Shown piece after piece: positions 1 to 7,056 of a stretch of DNA of 20,341 nucleotides. The stretch's first letter is position 1. The number at the start of each line of letters is the position of its first letter. The notes under the pieces were generated by a model. It saw only the letters and a program-made list of their open reading frames with translations. It had not been told where the DNA came from and did not search any database. Source of the stretch: an uncultured Nostocoides sp. (GTDB taxonomy: Bacteria; Actinomycetota; Actinomycetes; Actinomycetales; Dermatophilaceae); the NCBI GenBank assembly GCA_936931335.1, contig CAKZIH010000350.1, positions 1 to 20,341 on the forward strand, read 5' to 3'. Position numbers and translations under genes: made by a program.

Positions 1-184
1 TGCCGCAGCCATTGGGCCCGATGATGGCGGTCACCTGGCCGCCCGGGATCTCCACATCGAGCTCGCGCACGATGGGTTCGGCGCGATAGCCCAGGGTCAG
101 GCCGCGCACCGAGATCCCGGGCGCGGGCGTGGGATCCGATGCTGTGCGCTCGGACGTATGCCGAAGCGCCAGGACGGCGGTCAT
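1..184 (-). CDS. Iron-siderophore ABC transporter ATP-binding protein (N-terminal 61 residues only)
   Basis: This is the start of a cytoplasmic ABC ATPase that would power the adjoining FecCD permeases; the rest lies beyond the left edge. Reading from the ATG at 184, the protein has an extra polar N-terminus of about 22 residues. It continues with ISVRGLTLGYRAEPIV, the usual beta-strand and A-loop region with an aromatic Tyr, and reaches the Walker A start GPNGCG at the window end. The ATG overlaps the TGA of the permease gene in an ATGA, so the two are translationally coupled. The family assignment (FecE/FepC type) rests on Walker A plus the neighbours. Signature and Walker B motifs are outside the window, so integrity cannot be judged. 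Confidence 0.88.
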   Translation of the reverse strand, partial: MTAVLALRHTSERTASDPTPAPGISVRGLTLGYRAEPIVRELDVEIPGGQVTAIIGPNGCG

Positions 185-1197
185 CGGAGTTCCTTTCGGT
201 GGGGGGCCAGGACGAGCCAAAGCAGGAAGGGGCCACCGGCCAGGCCGGTGACCACGCCGACGGGCAGCGGCGAGGGCGCGAGTTCCGCGGCCACGAAGTC
301 GGCCGCCAGCAGCAGGGCGGCGCCCACCCCGGCGGCGAGGAAGGGCGCCGGGCGACCCGACAAGGCGCGGGCGATCGGCCCGGCCAGCAGGGAGACGAAG
401 ACCACCGGCCCGGCCACGCTCGCGCAGGCCGCGACCACGAGCACCACCAGCAGCAGCACCATGGCGCGGCGGCGGCGCACCGGGACGCCCAGACCCGCCG
501 CGGTGTCATCGCCCAGGCGCATGGCACGCAGGTCGGGGACGATCATCGCGGCCAGCGGGGTGAGGATCGCCAGGGCCACGGCGAGCATGGCGACCTGGCG
601 CATGGTCACATCGCCGAGGCTGCCGATCAGCCAGGCCAGCGCGGCTTGCGCCCGATTCAGATCGGAACGGGTGAGCAACCACTGGATGACCGCGCTCAAC
701 ACCGACGCGCAGGCGACACCGACCAGCACCATCCGCGTCGTCGAGCCGCGCGCCAGCAGGACGACCAGCAGCGCGACGCCCAGGGCGCCGCCGAGGGCGG
801 CGAGGCTCACGGCATACCCGCCGAGGCCGAGGACGATCGAGCCGACGACCGCGCCGGCGCTGGCGCCGATGGAGATGCCGAGCACATCGGGGCTGGCCAG
901 CGGATTGCGCAAGAGGTCCTGCATGAGCGCCCCCGCCAGGCCCAGCCCGCCGCCGACGAGCACAGCCGCCAGCGCGCGGGGCAGTTTGGCCTCGCGGACG
1001 ATATAGCTCGCGCCGGGGATCTGTTCGCCGCCGAGGATGCGCACCAGGTCGGGGAAGGTCACCGTGTAGTCGCCGAGCAACACCCGCACAAAGAAGAGGA
1101 CGAGCACCAGCAGCGCCAATGCCAACGGGATCAGTCGGGGTGCGGCCGATCGTCGTGTGGTCCGTGCGGGCAGCGCCGGCGCGCTTGCGGTGCTCAT
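181..1197 (-). CDS. FecCD-family iron-siderophore ABC transporter permease (second permease, intact)
   Basis: This is an inner-membrane permease of the BtuC/FecCD family, 338 residues, the usual length. The ATG at 1197 sits in an ATGA overlap with the stop of the preceding permease. After a short basic cytoplasmic N-terminus (about residues 1-20), the first membrane helix covers about residues 21-41. The family core is clear: KLPRALAAVLVGGGLGLAGA at 71-90, followed by QDLLRNPLASPDVLG. Further helices run to the end, including the SLLAGPIARALSG segment in the late part. FecCD proteins pair as two similar subunits to pass ferric-siderophores delivered by a lipoprotein. Substrate specificity cannot be read from the sequence. 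The reading frame stays open far upstream through two other genes, but that longer product is not a real fusion. Confidence 0.93.
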   Translation of the reverse strand: MSTASAPALPARTTRRSAAPRLIPLALALLVLVLFFVRVLLGDYTVTFPDLVRILGGEQIPGASYIVREAKLPRALAAVLVGGGLGLAGALMQDLLRNPLASPDVLGISIGASAGAVVGSIVLGLGGYAVSLAALGGALGVALLVVLLARGSTTRMVLVGVACASVLSAVIQWLLTRSDLNRAQAALAWLIGSLGDVTMRQVAMLAVALAILTPLAAMIVPDLRAMRLGDDTAAGLGVPVRRRRAMVLLLVVLVVAACASVAGPVVFVSLLAGPIARALSGRPAPFLAAGVGAALLLAADFVAAELAPSPLPVGVVTGLAGGPFLLWLVLAPHRKELR

Positions 1198-2184
1198 GCG
1201 AGTTTCATTCGACGGACCAGCAGGATGAGCACCGGCCCGCCCACCAAAGCGACGAGGAGCCCCGAGCGAATCTCTTCGGGCCGGGCGACGACCCGGCCCA
1301 GCAGGTCCGCGGCCAGCAGGACCACCGGCCCGGCCCACAGGCAGTGCGCCAGCACCCGTCCGTATGCCGGTCCGACCAGCGCCCGCACCAGGTGCGGGAC
1401 GACCAGGCCGACGAAGGCGATCGGCCCGGCCAGGGCCACCGCGGCGGCCGCCAGCAGCATGGCTCCCACCGCCGCGAGCGCTCCCCGCACCACGACGCCA
1501 TGGCCGAGCGCGCGGGCCAGGTCCTCCCCCATTGCCAGCGCATCGAGCAGGCCGCGGCTGGTCAGGCACAGCAGCAGTCCGACGATCAGGAAGGGCGCGA
1601 TCTCCAACACATTGGTGAGCGGCCGGCCGGCGACGGAGCCGATCTGCCAGAACCGGAAACTGTCGAAGGCGTCCTGACGCAGCACGATCACCGCGGACAC
1701 GATGCTGGTCGCGCAGGCGGTGAGCCCGGCCCCGGCGAGGGTCATCGTCACCGGGACCCGCGACGGCGGCACGACGAGCGCGATGGTCGCGGCCAGAGCA
1801 CCGGGGACCAGGACGCCGAGTGCGGCTACCCAGACATACTGACGTGGGGTGGACATCCCGGCATACGCAATGCCGAGGACGATGGCCAGGCTGGCGCCGG
1901 CGTTGAACCCGAGAATGCCCGGATCGGCCAGCGGGTTGCGGGTCAGCCCTTGCAGCACCGGTCCGGTCGACCCGGGAGCCGACGATCGCCGGGACCACGC
2001 CATCACCGCCCGCACCGCGCAGCACGTCGAGGATCGCGCGCGGGGGGAGCGATTCCACGCCGATGAGGATGGAGAGGATCCCCAGGGCGAGCGCCAAGGC
2101 GGGACCGCCAACCAGCACCAGGCGGTGGGCTCCGGTCCGCCGGCGACTGCGCACCCGGGGGCCGGCGACGGCGACTGAACTCAC
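1194..2184 (-). pseudogene. FecCD-family permease (first permease), disrupted by an internal deletion and frameshift
   Basis: This partner permease starts at GTG 2184, in a GTGA overlap with the binding-protein stop, and ends at TGA 1194-1196. No single frame covers it. The N-terminal part (VSSVAVAGPRV, then a helix ALALALGILSILIGVE) ends in GSRVDRT near 1965. The family core resumes in another frame as VLQGLTRNPLADPGILG near 1955. Laid against the intact sister (residues 71-91), R-V-D-R-T matches K-L-P-R-A and VLQ matches LMQ. The 15 residues between them, LAAVLVGGGLGLAGA in the sister, are absent. This fits a loss of about 44 bases; the gene is 991 bases, not a multiple of three, and restoring 44 gives a normal 344 residues. 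Everything downstream looks well conserved, so the break is recent or an assembly error. Confidence 0.85.
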
Positions 2185-3260
2185 GCGCTGGCTCGGGCCG
2201 CGACCTCCGCCAGGCGAGGAATGAACCCCTGGGTGGCGACCGGCACGGTGAGCGGGGAGGTCAGACTGATCGTCAGGTATTCGACCGGATCGGTGAGCTG
2301 CAGGTAATTGCCCGCCTTCAACGCGGGCGTCGACCCCAGCAGCGGGTGGGCGAGCACCTTGTCGGTCATCCCGGCCGTGGAGGCATCGAAGACGACAACA
2401 TCGGCGTCGAAGGTCGATGCCTTCTCGGCGGAGAGCTGCCCCATGAAGGACTTGGTGTCCTTGCTGGCGGCCTCGATCGTCGGGGATGCCTTGGTGCCCA
2501 GGTCCCGCAGGATGATGTCCCGCTGGTCGTGGGCGGTGTAGTAGCCCAGCGTCGACATATCGTCCGGCGTGAACCAGATCCAGGCGACCGAGACCTTGGC
2601 GAGCTCGGGGTGGTCGGCGGCGGCCTTGGCGAAGGCCTCGTCCATCCGCTTCGCCTGCGTGGCCGCGGCGGCGGGCCGGCCGACGGCCTGGCCGATGAGC
2701 CGGTTCTGGTCCTGCCAGCTCGTGCTCCAGGGCAGCTTGGGATAGGCGACGGTGGGCGCGATCTTGGACAGCGCCGCATACTCCTTGTCGGTCATGCCCG
2801 AGTAGGTGCCCAGGATCAGATCCGGCTGCAGCACGGCGATCGTCGCGGCCGGGATCCCGTCGGTGGTGTCGATGCGCGGTATGGCCGTGGGGTCGCCCCC
2901 GAGCTTGCGGGTCGCCTCGTCCAGCCAGTCGGTGGACTTGTTGGCGTTGCCGCCCCAACTCGCGGCGCAGATGCCCACGGGTAGCAGCCCGAGGTCCACG
3001 ACGAAGTCGGCGTCGGAGGGTCCGATGGTGACGATCCGCTTCGGTTCCTGCTCGATGCGGGTGGTGCCGAAGACGTGCGTCACGCTGGCGGGCAGCGCCC
3101 CGGCTTCCGGGCCGGCCGCGGCACTCGTCCCGCTGGTGGCGCCGGCGGTGCCGGATGCGGACGAGGTGGTGCTCTGCCCACCCGACGGTCCGGTGGAGCA
3201 GGCGGCGAGCAGGCCGGTGCCGGCCAAGCCGGCCAGGCTCAGGAAATGACGACGGTCCAT
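2181..3260 (-). CDS. Iron-siderophore ABC transporter substrate-binding lipoprotein
   Basis: This is an extracytoplasmic, lipid-anchored binding protein of the FepB/FhuD-like class, 359 residues. The ATG at 3260 is chosen because it gives a proper export signal and has GAGGA five bases upstream. It begins MDRRHFLSL, a twin-arginine-like motif, then a hydrophobic stretch and a lipobox LLAAC with Cys21. A Ser/Thr/Gly/Ala-rich linker follows to about residue 55. The mature domain shows the typical PKRIVTIGPSDADFVVDLGL and IAVLQPDLILGTYSGMTDKEY segments. It is first in an operon with two permeases and an ATPase, and the promoter region carries two DtxR/IdeR-type boxes. Repression by iron is therefore expected. 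The siderophore bound is unknown. Confidence 0.93.
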   Translation of the reverse strand: MDRRHFLSLAGLAGTGLLAACSTGPSGGQSTTSSASGTAGATSGTSAAAGPEAGALPASVTHVFGTTRIEQEPKRIVTIGPSDADFVVDLGLLPVGICAASWGGNANKSTDWLDEATRKLGGDPTAIPRIDTTDGIPAATIAVLQPDLILGTYSGMTDKEYAALSKIAPTVAYPKLPWSTSWQDQNRLIGQAVGRPAAAATQAKRMDEAFAKAAADHPELAKVSVAWIWFTPDDMSTLGYYTAHDQRDIILRDLGTKASPTIEAASKDTKSFMGQLSAEKASTFDADVVVFDASTAGMTDKVLAHPLLGSTPALKAGNYLQLTDPVEYLTISLTSPLTVPVATQGFIPRLAEVAARASA

Positions 3261-3275
3261 GGGATCCTCGGGTGA

Positions 3276-3294
3276 GTAGGTAAGGCATGCCTTA
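3276..3294 (-). promoter_or_regulatory. Second (promoter-proximal) DtxR/IdeR-like iron box
   Basis: On the minus strand the site reads TAAGGCATGCCTTACCTAC and matches the DtxR/IdeR consensus TTAGGTTAGGCTAACCTAA at about 13 of 19 positions. It contains a perfect 14-base palindrome TAAGGCATGCCTTA at 3281-3294. It lies between the stronger box and the binding-protein start, so a bound dimer would block transcription into the operon. Confidence 0.6.
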
Positions 3295-3295
3295 T

Positions 3296-3314
3296 TTAGG
3301 ACAGCCTTACCTAA
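3296..3314 (-). promoter_or_regulatory. Primary DtxR/IdeR-type iron box
   Basis: On the minus strand the site reads TTAGGTAAGGCTGTCCTAA and matches the 19-base DtxR/IdeR consensus TTAGGTTAGGCTAACCTAA at 16 of 19 positions. It sits about 36 bases upstream of the siderophore-binding lipoprotein start. An AT-rich stretch that could serve as the -10 region overlaps its downstream edge. Known behaviour of the family: the iron-loaded repressor binds as paired dimers and shuts off uptake genes. Confidence 0.85.
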
Positions 3315-3417
3315 ACTGGCGGATGCGAGCCTTGTCAACTCGGTCTCCTGCCTTGGGCCAGCGGGGGCGAACTCCACCGGGCCGGTTCTCGCGGCGACCC
3401 TGCCTCGGCAGGTGCAG

Positions 3418-3423
3418 TAGCGT
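3418..3423 (+). promoter_or_regulatory. -10 hexamer TAGCGT placed for leaderless transcription
   Basis: TAGCGT fits the actinobacterial -10 form TANNNT and lies 7 bases before the ATG at 3431, so transcription would begin at or next to the start codon. No Shine-Dalgarno sequence is present. A short palindrome CCTGCCTCGGCAGG at 3399-3412 lies just upstream and could be an operator. Confidence 0.45.
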
Positions 3424-3430
3424 CGAGATC

Positions 3431-4102
3431 ATGAGCGACCCCAAGCAGAAACTGACAACGGACCAGGTCCGCACTGCGGGCGCCGACGACTGGCGTCAGT
3501 TGGGCGACGCCATCCGGGCGCGCTTTGCGACCGGCGATTTCGCCACCGGCCTCACGTTCGTGGCGCAGATCGGTGAGGCCGCGGAAGCCGCCAACCATCA
3601 CCCCGAGATCACGCTGAGCTACCCCGAGGTCATCGTCACGCTCAACAGCCACGACGTCGGTGGCGTCACCAGCCGCGACATCGATCTGGCCCGCCAGATC
3701 AGCGCGCTTGCGGCCGACCTGGGCGCCACGGCCGACCGCTCGGGATTGACCCGTCTGGAGGTCGCGCTGGACACGGCGAATGGGTCGAAACTGGGCCCCT
3801 TTTATGCGGCCCTACTCGGCGGCAGCGCCAAGGACGACCAGGTCGTGGATTCCAGTGGCCAGACGACCACGCTGTGGTGGCAGGCCCCCGAGGGTGGCAA
3901 TGGTCCGGAACTGCCGGAGCCGGAGGTCGAACAGCGCTGGCACCTGGACGTATGGGTGCCCCACGACGAGGCCGAAGCTCGCCTCCAGGCGGCGCTCGAC
4001 GCCGGCGGTCGGTTGATCAGCGATGAAACCGCGCCGTCCTTCTGGGTCCTCGAAGACCCCGAGGGCAACCGGTCCTGCATCTGCACCTCCGCGGGCCGCT
4101 GA
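3431..4102 (+). CDS. 4a-hydroxytetrahydrobiopterin dehydratase-like domain fused to a glyoxalase/VOC domain
   Basis: This is a cytoplasmic two-domain protein of 223 residues. Residues about 1-100 are a pterin-4a-carbinolamine dehydratase (PCD/DCoH) domain. It has the family signature NHHPEI at 55-60 and a further His at 74 in NSHD, matching the three catalytic histidines of the family. Residues about 107-223 are a vicinal-oxygen-chelate (glyoxalase-like) domain: LEVALDT, FYAALLG, QRWHLDVWVPHDEAEARL, and the closing FWVLEDPEGNRSCI. PCD domains recycle the pterin cofactor of aromatic amino-acid hydroxylases, but no such hydroxylase is in the window. The ATG at 3431 is preferred because the upstream reading is arginine-rich nonsense and a -10-like hexamer lies 7 bases before it. 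The gene is divergent from the iron operon. Confidence 0.88.
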   Translation: MSDPKQKLTTDQVRTAGADDWRQLGDAIRARFATGDFATGLTFVAQIGEAAEAANHHPEITLSYPEVIVTLNSHDVGGVTSRDIDLARQISALAADLGATADRSGLTRLEVALDTANGSKLGPFYAALLGGSAKDDQVVDSSGQTTTLWWQAPEGGNGPELPEPEVEQRWHLDVWVPHDEAEARLQAALDAGGRLISDETAPSFWVLEDPEGNRSCICTSAGR

Positions 4103-4128
4103 CCCCACCTCCCCGCAGGTCCAACCCC

Positions 4129-4971
4129 ATGAGCACGTATGCCGCGCAGCGCCAGGTCATCCGGGTGCTGGCCCGGGCCGCCCGGGAGTTCGATCGCGCC
4201 CACGACGCGCTGGTCGGTGAGGACGACGAGGACACCCCGGCCCTTGCCCAGGGTGGGGACGCCGGGTTTGCGGTGGTAAACCCGGTCGGGTTCGGACCGG
4301 CCGACGCGACCGCGACACCGCAACCCTCCTCACCCGGCCCGGTTCGTGCCCTCGGCCGACTCGCGAGGGCGGCCGGCGGTGCGGCGCGCTCCACCGGAGC
4401 GGCGATCGCGGGGGTACACCCGCGGCATACTGGCTGGGCGAGCGCGACCCTGGCGGACCGGATCGAGTGGTGGGTGCAGCGCTTCGGGACCGCCGCGGCG
4501 GCCTTGACCGCCGTGCCTGGGCTCTTCGGCAAACTGGGCCGGCTGACCGGGGTAGGTGACGTCGTGGGGGCGGCCGCCCAGGTCCTCATCGTCAACGCGG
4601 TGGCCCGGGAGATGGGTGTCACCGACCCCACCCGCCGAGTGATGGCCGCCGCCGAGATCGTGCTGGGCCGCCAGCTCAGCACCGCCGAGGTCACCGAGGC
4701 CCTCGCCAGGAGTAACCCGGAGACAACCGAGGACACTGACGACGAGGACGAGGGACCCGGTCGCCTGAGCCGGACCGCCCGCCTGATCTGGAAGGTCGCG
4801 CGCGATCTGCGGCGGCTGGACAGCGACCTGGACAACCGGCCCGGGGCCGGCCGGGTGGTCGGTTTCATGCGCAATCTGCCGGCCGTCGGCGCGGTGAGCT
4901 CGTTCGCCTACGAACGCCGCGGGATCACCCGAGCTGCCGACTCGGCCCGCACGTACTTCTCGCATTCCTGA
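4129..4971 (+). CDS. Unrecognised Ala-rich protein, possibly EcsC-like
   Basis: The product is 280 residues with no motif I can name with certainty. Residues 1-65 are a mostly polar N-terminus with an acidic patch GEDDED. A region around 95-190 holds the phrases WASATLADRIEWWVQRFG, AVPGLFGKLGRLTGVGDVVG and LIVNAVAREMGV. These resemble the amphipathic, glycine-punctuated helices of EcsC-type proteins. An acidic stretch (TTEDTDDEDEGPG) at about 204-216 is followed by basic helices. The tail LPAVGAVSSFAYERRGITRAADSARTYF is also EcsC-like. The gene starts 26 bases after the pterin dehydratase fusion and may be cotranscribed with it; I see no clear Shine-Dalgarno. It is coding by frame and codon character, but its function is unknown. 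Confidence 0.75.
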   Translation: MSTYAAQRQVIRVLARAAREFDRAHDALVGEDDEDTPALAQGGDAGFAVVNPVGFGPADATATPQPSSPGPVRALGRLARAAGGAARSTGAAIAGVHPRHTGWASATLADRIEWWVQRFGTAAAALTAVPGLFGKLGRLTGVGDVVGAAAQVLIVNAVAREMGVTDPTRRVMAAAEIVLGRQLSTAEVTEALARSNPETTEDTDDEDEGPGRLSRTARLIWKVARDLRRLDSDLDNRPGAGRVVGFMRNLPAVGAVSSFAYERRGITRAADSARTYFSHS

Positions 4972-5020
4972 ACCGGACCGCATACCGGCTCGGGCGCCGG
5001 GGGCTGTCGGTGGGCGGTGC

Positions 5021-5026
5021 GAGACT
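5021..5026 (+). promoter_or_regulatory. -10-like hexamer GAGACT for leaderless exporter mRNA
   Basis: GAGACT (A at position 2 and T at position 6 of a -10) lies 7 bases before GTG 5034, the same spacing as at other genes in the window. It supports GTG 5034 over the in-frame GTG at 5010. It is weak on its own. Confidence 0.3.
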
Positions 5027-5033
5027 TCTCGGC

Positions 5034-6587
5034 GTGAGTAGCTCCCCGCAGAGGCCGGCCGATCAGCCCGGCGACCGACATCTCGTCGTCGACGCCAAGG
5101 CAGCCTGGGCCGCACTGTGGGCGCTGTGCCTGGGCTTCTTCATGATCCTGGTGGACAGCACTATCGTCTCGGTGGCGACCCCCGAGATCATGCGGCGACT
5201 GGACACCGACGTCAACGGGGTCGTCTGGGTCACCTCCGCATACCTGCTCGCGTATGCCGTTCCCCTGCTCATCACCGGTCGGCTTGGCGACCGGTTCGGG
5301 CCCAAGCGGCTCTATCTGACGGGGTTGTCGATCTTCACCCTCGCCTCGCTGTGGTGCGGCCTGACCGGCGATATTCGCAGCCTCGTGATTGCCCGGGTCG
5401 TGCAGGGCCTCGGCGCGGCGATCATGACCCCCCAGACGATGGCCATCATCACCCGGATCTTCCCGGCCGAAGCCCGCGGGCGGGCGATGGGCGCCTGGGG
5501 GGCGGTCGCCGGTGTTGCCACGCTGGTCGGCCCGATCGTCGGCGGGGTGCTCGTCGACCACCTCGGCTGGGAATGGATCTTCTTCGTCAATATCCCGGTC
5601 GGCCTGCTCGGGCTGGCGCTGGCCGCGCGGCTGGTGCCGGCGCTGCCGACCCAGCGCCATGGTTTCGACTGGCTCGGTGTGGCGCTGTCCGCGATCGGCA
5701 TGACCGGTCTCGTCTTCGGGATCCAGGAGGGCCAGCGCTACGACTGGGGCCACCTGTGGGGACCACTCTTCGTGCCGGGTCTGATCGCCCTCGGCGCCGC
5801 CAGCCTCGTGCTCTTTGTGGTGTGGCAGTGGCGAATCCGGGCCGAGGCGCTGATGCCGCTCGGGCTTTTCCGCGACCGGAATTTCTCGCTGGCCAATCTG
5901 GCGATCGTCACGGTCGGTTTCACGATCACTGCGATGTCCTTCCCGGTGATGTTGTGGGCCCAGGCGGTGCGGGGTTGGTCGCCCACCCAGTCGGCGCTGC
6001 TGATGGTGCCGATGGCGGTCATCTCGGCCGGGCTCGCCCCGTGGGTCGGCCGGATGGCCGATCGACGTCACCCGAGCCTGCTCGCCGGCATCGGGCTGAC
6101 CAGTTTTGCGGTGTCCCTGGTCTGGCTGGGGCGGATCATGCGCCCGGAGTCGCCGGTATGGCAGTTGCTGCTCCCCTTCGCGCTGCTCGGGATCGCCAAT
6201 GGCTTCATGTGGTCCCCGATCAGCTCGACCGCGACGCGCAATCTGCCCCTGTCCCGGGCGGGCGCCGGTTCGGGGGTCTACAACACGCTGCGTCAGGTGG
6301 GTGCGGTCTTGGGCAGTGCCAGCATTGCCGCGCTCATGGACTCCCGGCTGGCGGCGCGGCTCGGCGACGCCGCTGTGGCTGGCGGCGGGGGTGTGGCGGG
6401 ACTGGGCGGGGGCTCGGGGACGGGGATGCCGGCGGCGGTTGCCCAGGGCTTCTCGAAGGCCATGGGCGAGTCCTTGCTGTTGCCGGCCGCCGTCATTGTC
6501 CTGGGCTTGCTCGCCGCGCTCTTCTTCCGCCGCCCGGGCACGCAAACGGCGCGGCACCGTCCTCAGGACGATGCCGCGCCGCAGTGA
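5034..6587 (+). CDS. DHA2-family MFS drug exporter (EmrB/QacA type, about 14 helices)
   Basis: This is an integral membrane proton-coupled efflux protein of 517 residues from GTG 5034; an in-frame GTG at 5010 would add eight residues. TM1 carries the Asp of LGFFMILVDSTIVSVATPEI, typical of DHA2. The loop after TM2 is motif A, GRLGDRFGPKRLYLTG. TM4 holds the Arg of IARVVQGLGAAIMTP, and TM5 is the antiporter motif C, GAVAGVATLVGPIVGG. The remaining hydrophobic segments add up to about 14 helices. The glycine-rich GGGGVAGLGGGSGTG near residue 460 is the large loop before the last helix, as in this family. No regulator gene adjoins it, so the exported compound cannot be inferred. The 3' end, including the stop codon, overlaps a long hairpin. 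Confidence 0.93.
   Translation: MSSSPQRPADQPGDRHLVVDAKAAWAALWALCLGFFMILVDSTIVSVATPEIMRRLDTDVNGVVWVTSAYLLAYAVPLLITGRLGDRFGPKRLYLTGLSIFTLASLWCGLTGDIRSLVIARVVQGLGAAIMTPQTMAIITRIFPAEARGRAMGAWGAVAGVATLVGPIVGGVLVDHLGWEWIFFVNIPVGLLGLALAARLVPALPTQRHGFDWLGVALSAIGMTGLVFGIQEGQRYDWGHLWGPLFVPGLIALGAASLVLFVVWQWRIRAEALMPLGLFRDRNFSLANLAIVTVGFTITAMSFPVMLWAQAVRGWSPTQSALLMVPMAVISAGLAPWVGRMADRRHPSLLAGIGLTSFAVSLVWLGRIMRPESPVWQLLLPFALLGIANGFMWSPISSTATRNLPLSRAGAGSGVYNTLRQVGAVLGSASIAALMDSRLAARLGDAAVAGGGGVAGLGGGSGTGMPAAVAQGFSKAMGESLLLPAAVIVLGLLAALFFRRPGTQTARHRPQDDAAPQ
6547..6581. terminator. Long hairpin at the exporter/csbD convergent junction
   Basis: Arms CGGCGCGGCA (6547-6556) and TGCCGCGCCG (6572-6581) pair perfectly. 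A nested stem CGTCC/GGACG with loop TCA follows after one A-C mismatch, giving about 15 base pairs. It overlaps the last codons of the exporter and faces the 3' end of csbD 30 bases away, so it can act in both directions. No U-tract follows, as is common in high-GC Actinomycetota. Confidence 0.65.
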
Positions 6588-6612
6588 AGCTGAGTTGCGG
6601 TTCTAGCGAGGG

Positions 6613-6828
6613 TCAGCGACCGTCGCCGTCGAAGCGCTCCTTGACGTCGGAGGCAGCGTCGCCGAGGTCGTCCTTGGCGTTCTCCCAGCCTTCCTTGGCG
6701 TCGCCCTGAGCGGACTGAGCGGCACCCTCGGCCTGCTGCTGCGGGTCATCCCGCATGTCGCCGAGCTTCTCCTTGGCGTCTCCGACGAGCTGGTCCTTCT
6801 TGGCCTCGAACTTGTCACCCAAAGACAT
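6613..6828 (-). CDS. csbD: CsbD-like stress response protein
   Basis: This is a small, highly charged, soluble protein of 71 residues. It begins MSLGDKFEAKKDQLVGDAKEKLGD and continues with imperfect repeats of the type KEGWENAKDDLGDAASDVKERF. The length, the K-D-Q-x-x-G-x-A-K-E-K pattern and the lack of Cys fit the CsbD family, whose members are induced by general stress; their molecular role is not settled. The ATG at 6828 is preceded by a strong Shine-Dalgarno (GGAAGGAGA, about six bases away). It is divergent from the DUF3072 gene, with 228 bases between the two starts. No convincing sigma-B-type promoter was seen there. Confidence 0.88.
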   Translation of the reverse strand: MSLGDKFEAKKDQLVGDAKEKLGDMRDDPQQQAEGAAQSAQGDAKEGWENAKDDLGDAASDVKERFDGDGR

Positions 6829-7044
6829 GCAGTTCTCCTTCCATCGGAAGCCGCCCGAGGGTCGGTACGGCCTACTTCTGCCCACGCTAATGCGCCGGGC
6901 GGGCCCACGGGCCGACAGCGGCCGGGGGATTCCGGGCGCCGGTATGCGGGTCTGCCGGGCCGCGGAGCGGCGGCCGGCGTGGAGCTGGAAAGGCCGGGAG
7001 CAGATCACCGACGCGCGAACCGGGCGGTTGTCGGTGGCGGTCCG

Positions 7045-7050
7045 TAGGCT
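7045..7050 (+). promoter_or_regulatory. -10 hexamer TAGGCT for leaderless DUF3072 mRNA
   Basis: TAGGCT fits TANNNT and lies 6 bases before ATG 7057. No Shine-Dalgarno is present, and no clear -35 is seen at 16-18 bases upstream. Confidence 0.45.
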
Positions 7051-7056
7051 CTCGGT

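Noticed and set aside
139..1677. A plus-strand open frame of 512 codons opposite the permeases.
   Set aside because: Its composition (Gln, Arg, Gly, His, Asp) is the usual antisense shadow in high-GC DNA, and conserved permease sequence lies on the other strand.
181..3288. A minus-strand open frame of 1035 codons spanning three genes of the siderophore operon, possible giant fusion.
   Set aside because: Only its last 338 codons and a short central part show family sequence. The rest is the Arg/His/Gly-rich shadow of the binding protein and of the first permease in another frame.
3261..3430. A riboswitch or attenuator in the divergent iron-operon region.
   Set aside because: The symmetry there is explained by two iron boxes and a short palindrome, and no larger conserved fold was recognised.
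4908..6557. A minus-strand open frame of 549 codons opposite the drug exporter.
   Set aside because: It is His/Gln/Arg-rich and runs opposite a gene with clear MFS motifs A and C on the plus strand.
6829..7056. A sigma-B-type promoter for csbD.
   Set aside because: No GTTT...GGGTA-like pair was found in the 228-base divergent region. Stress regulation is plausible from the family only.
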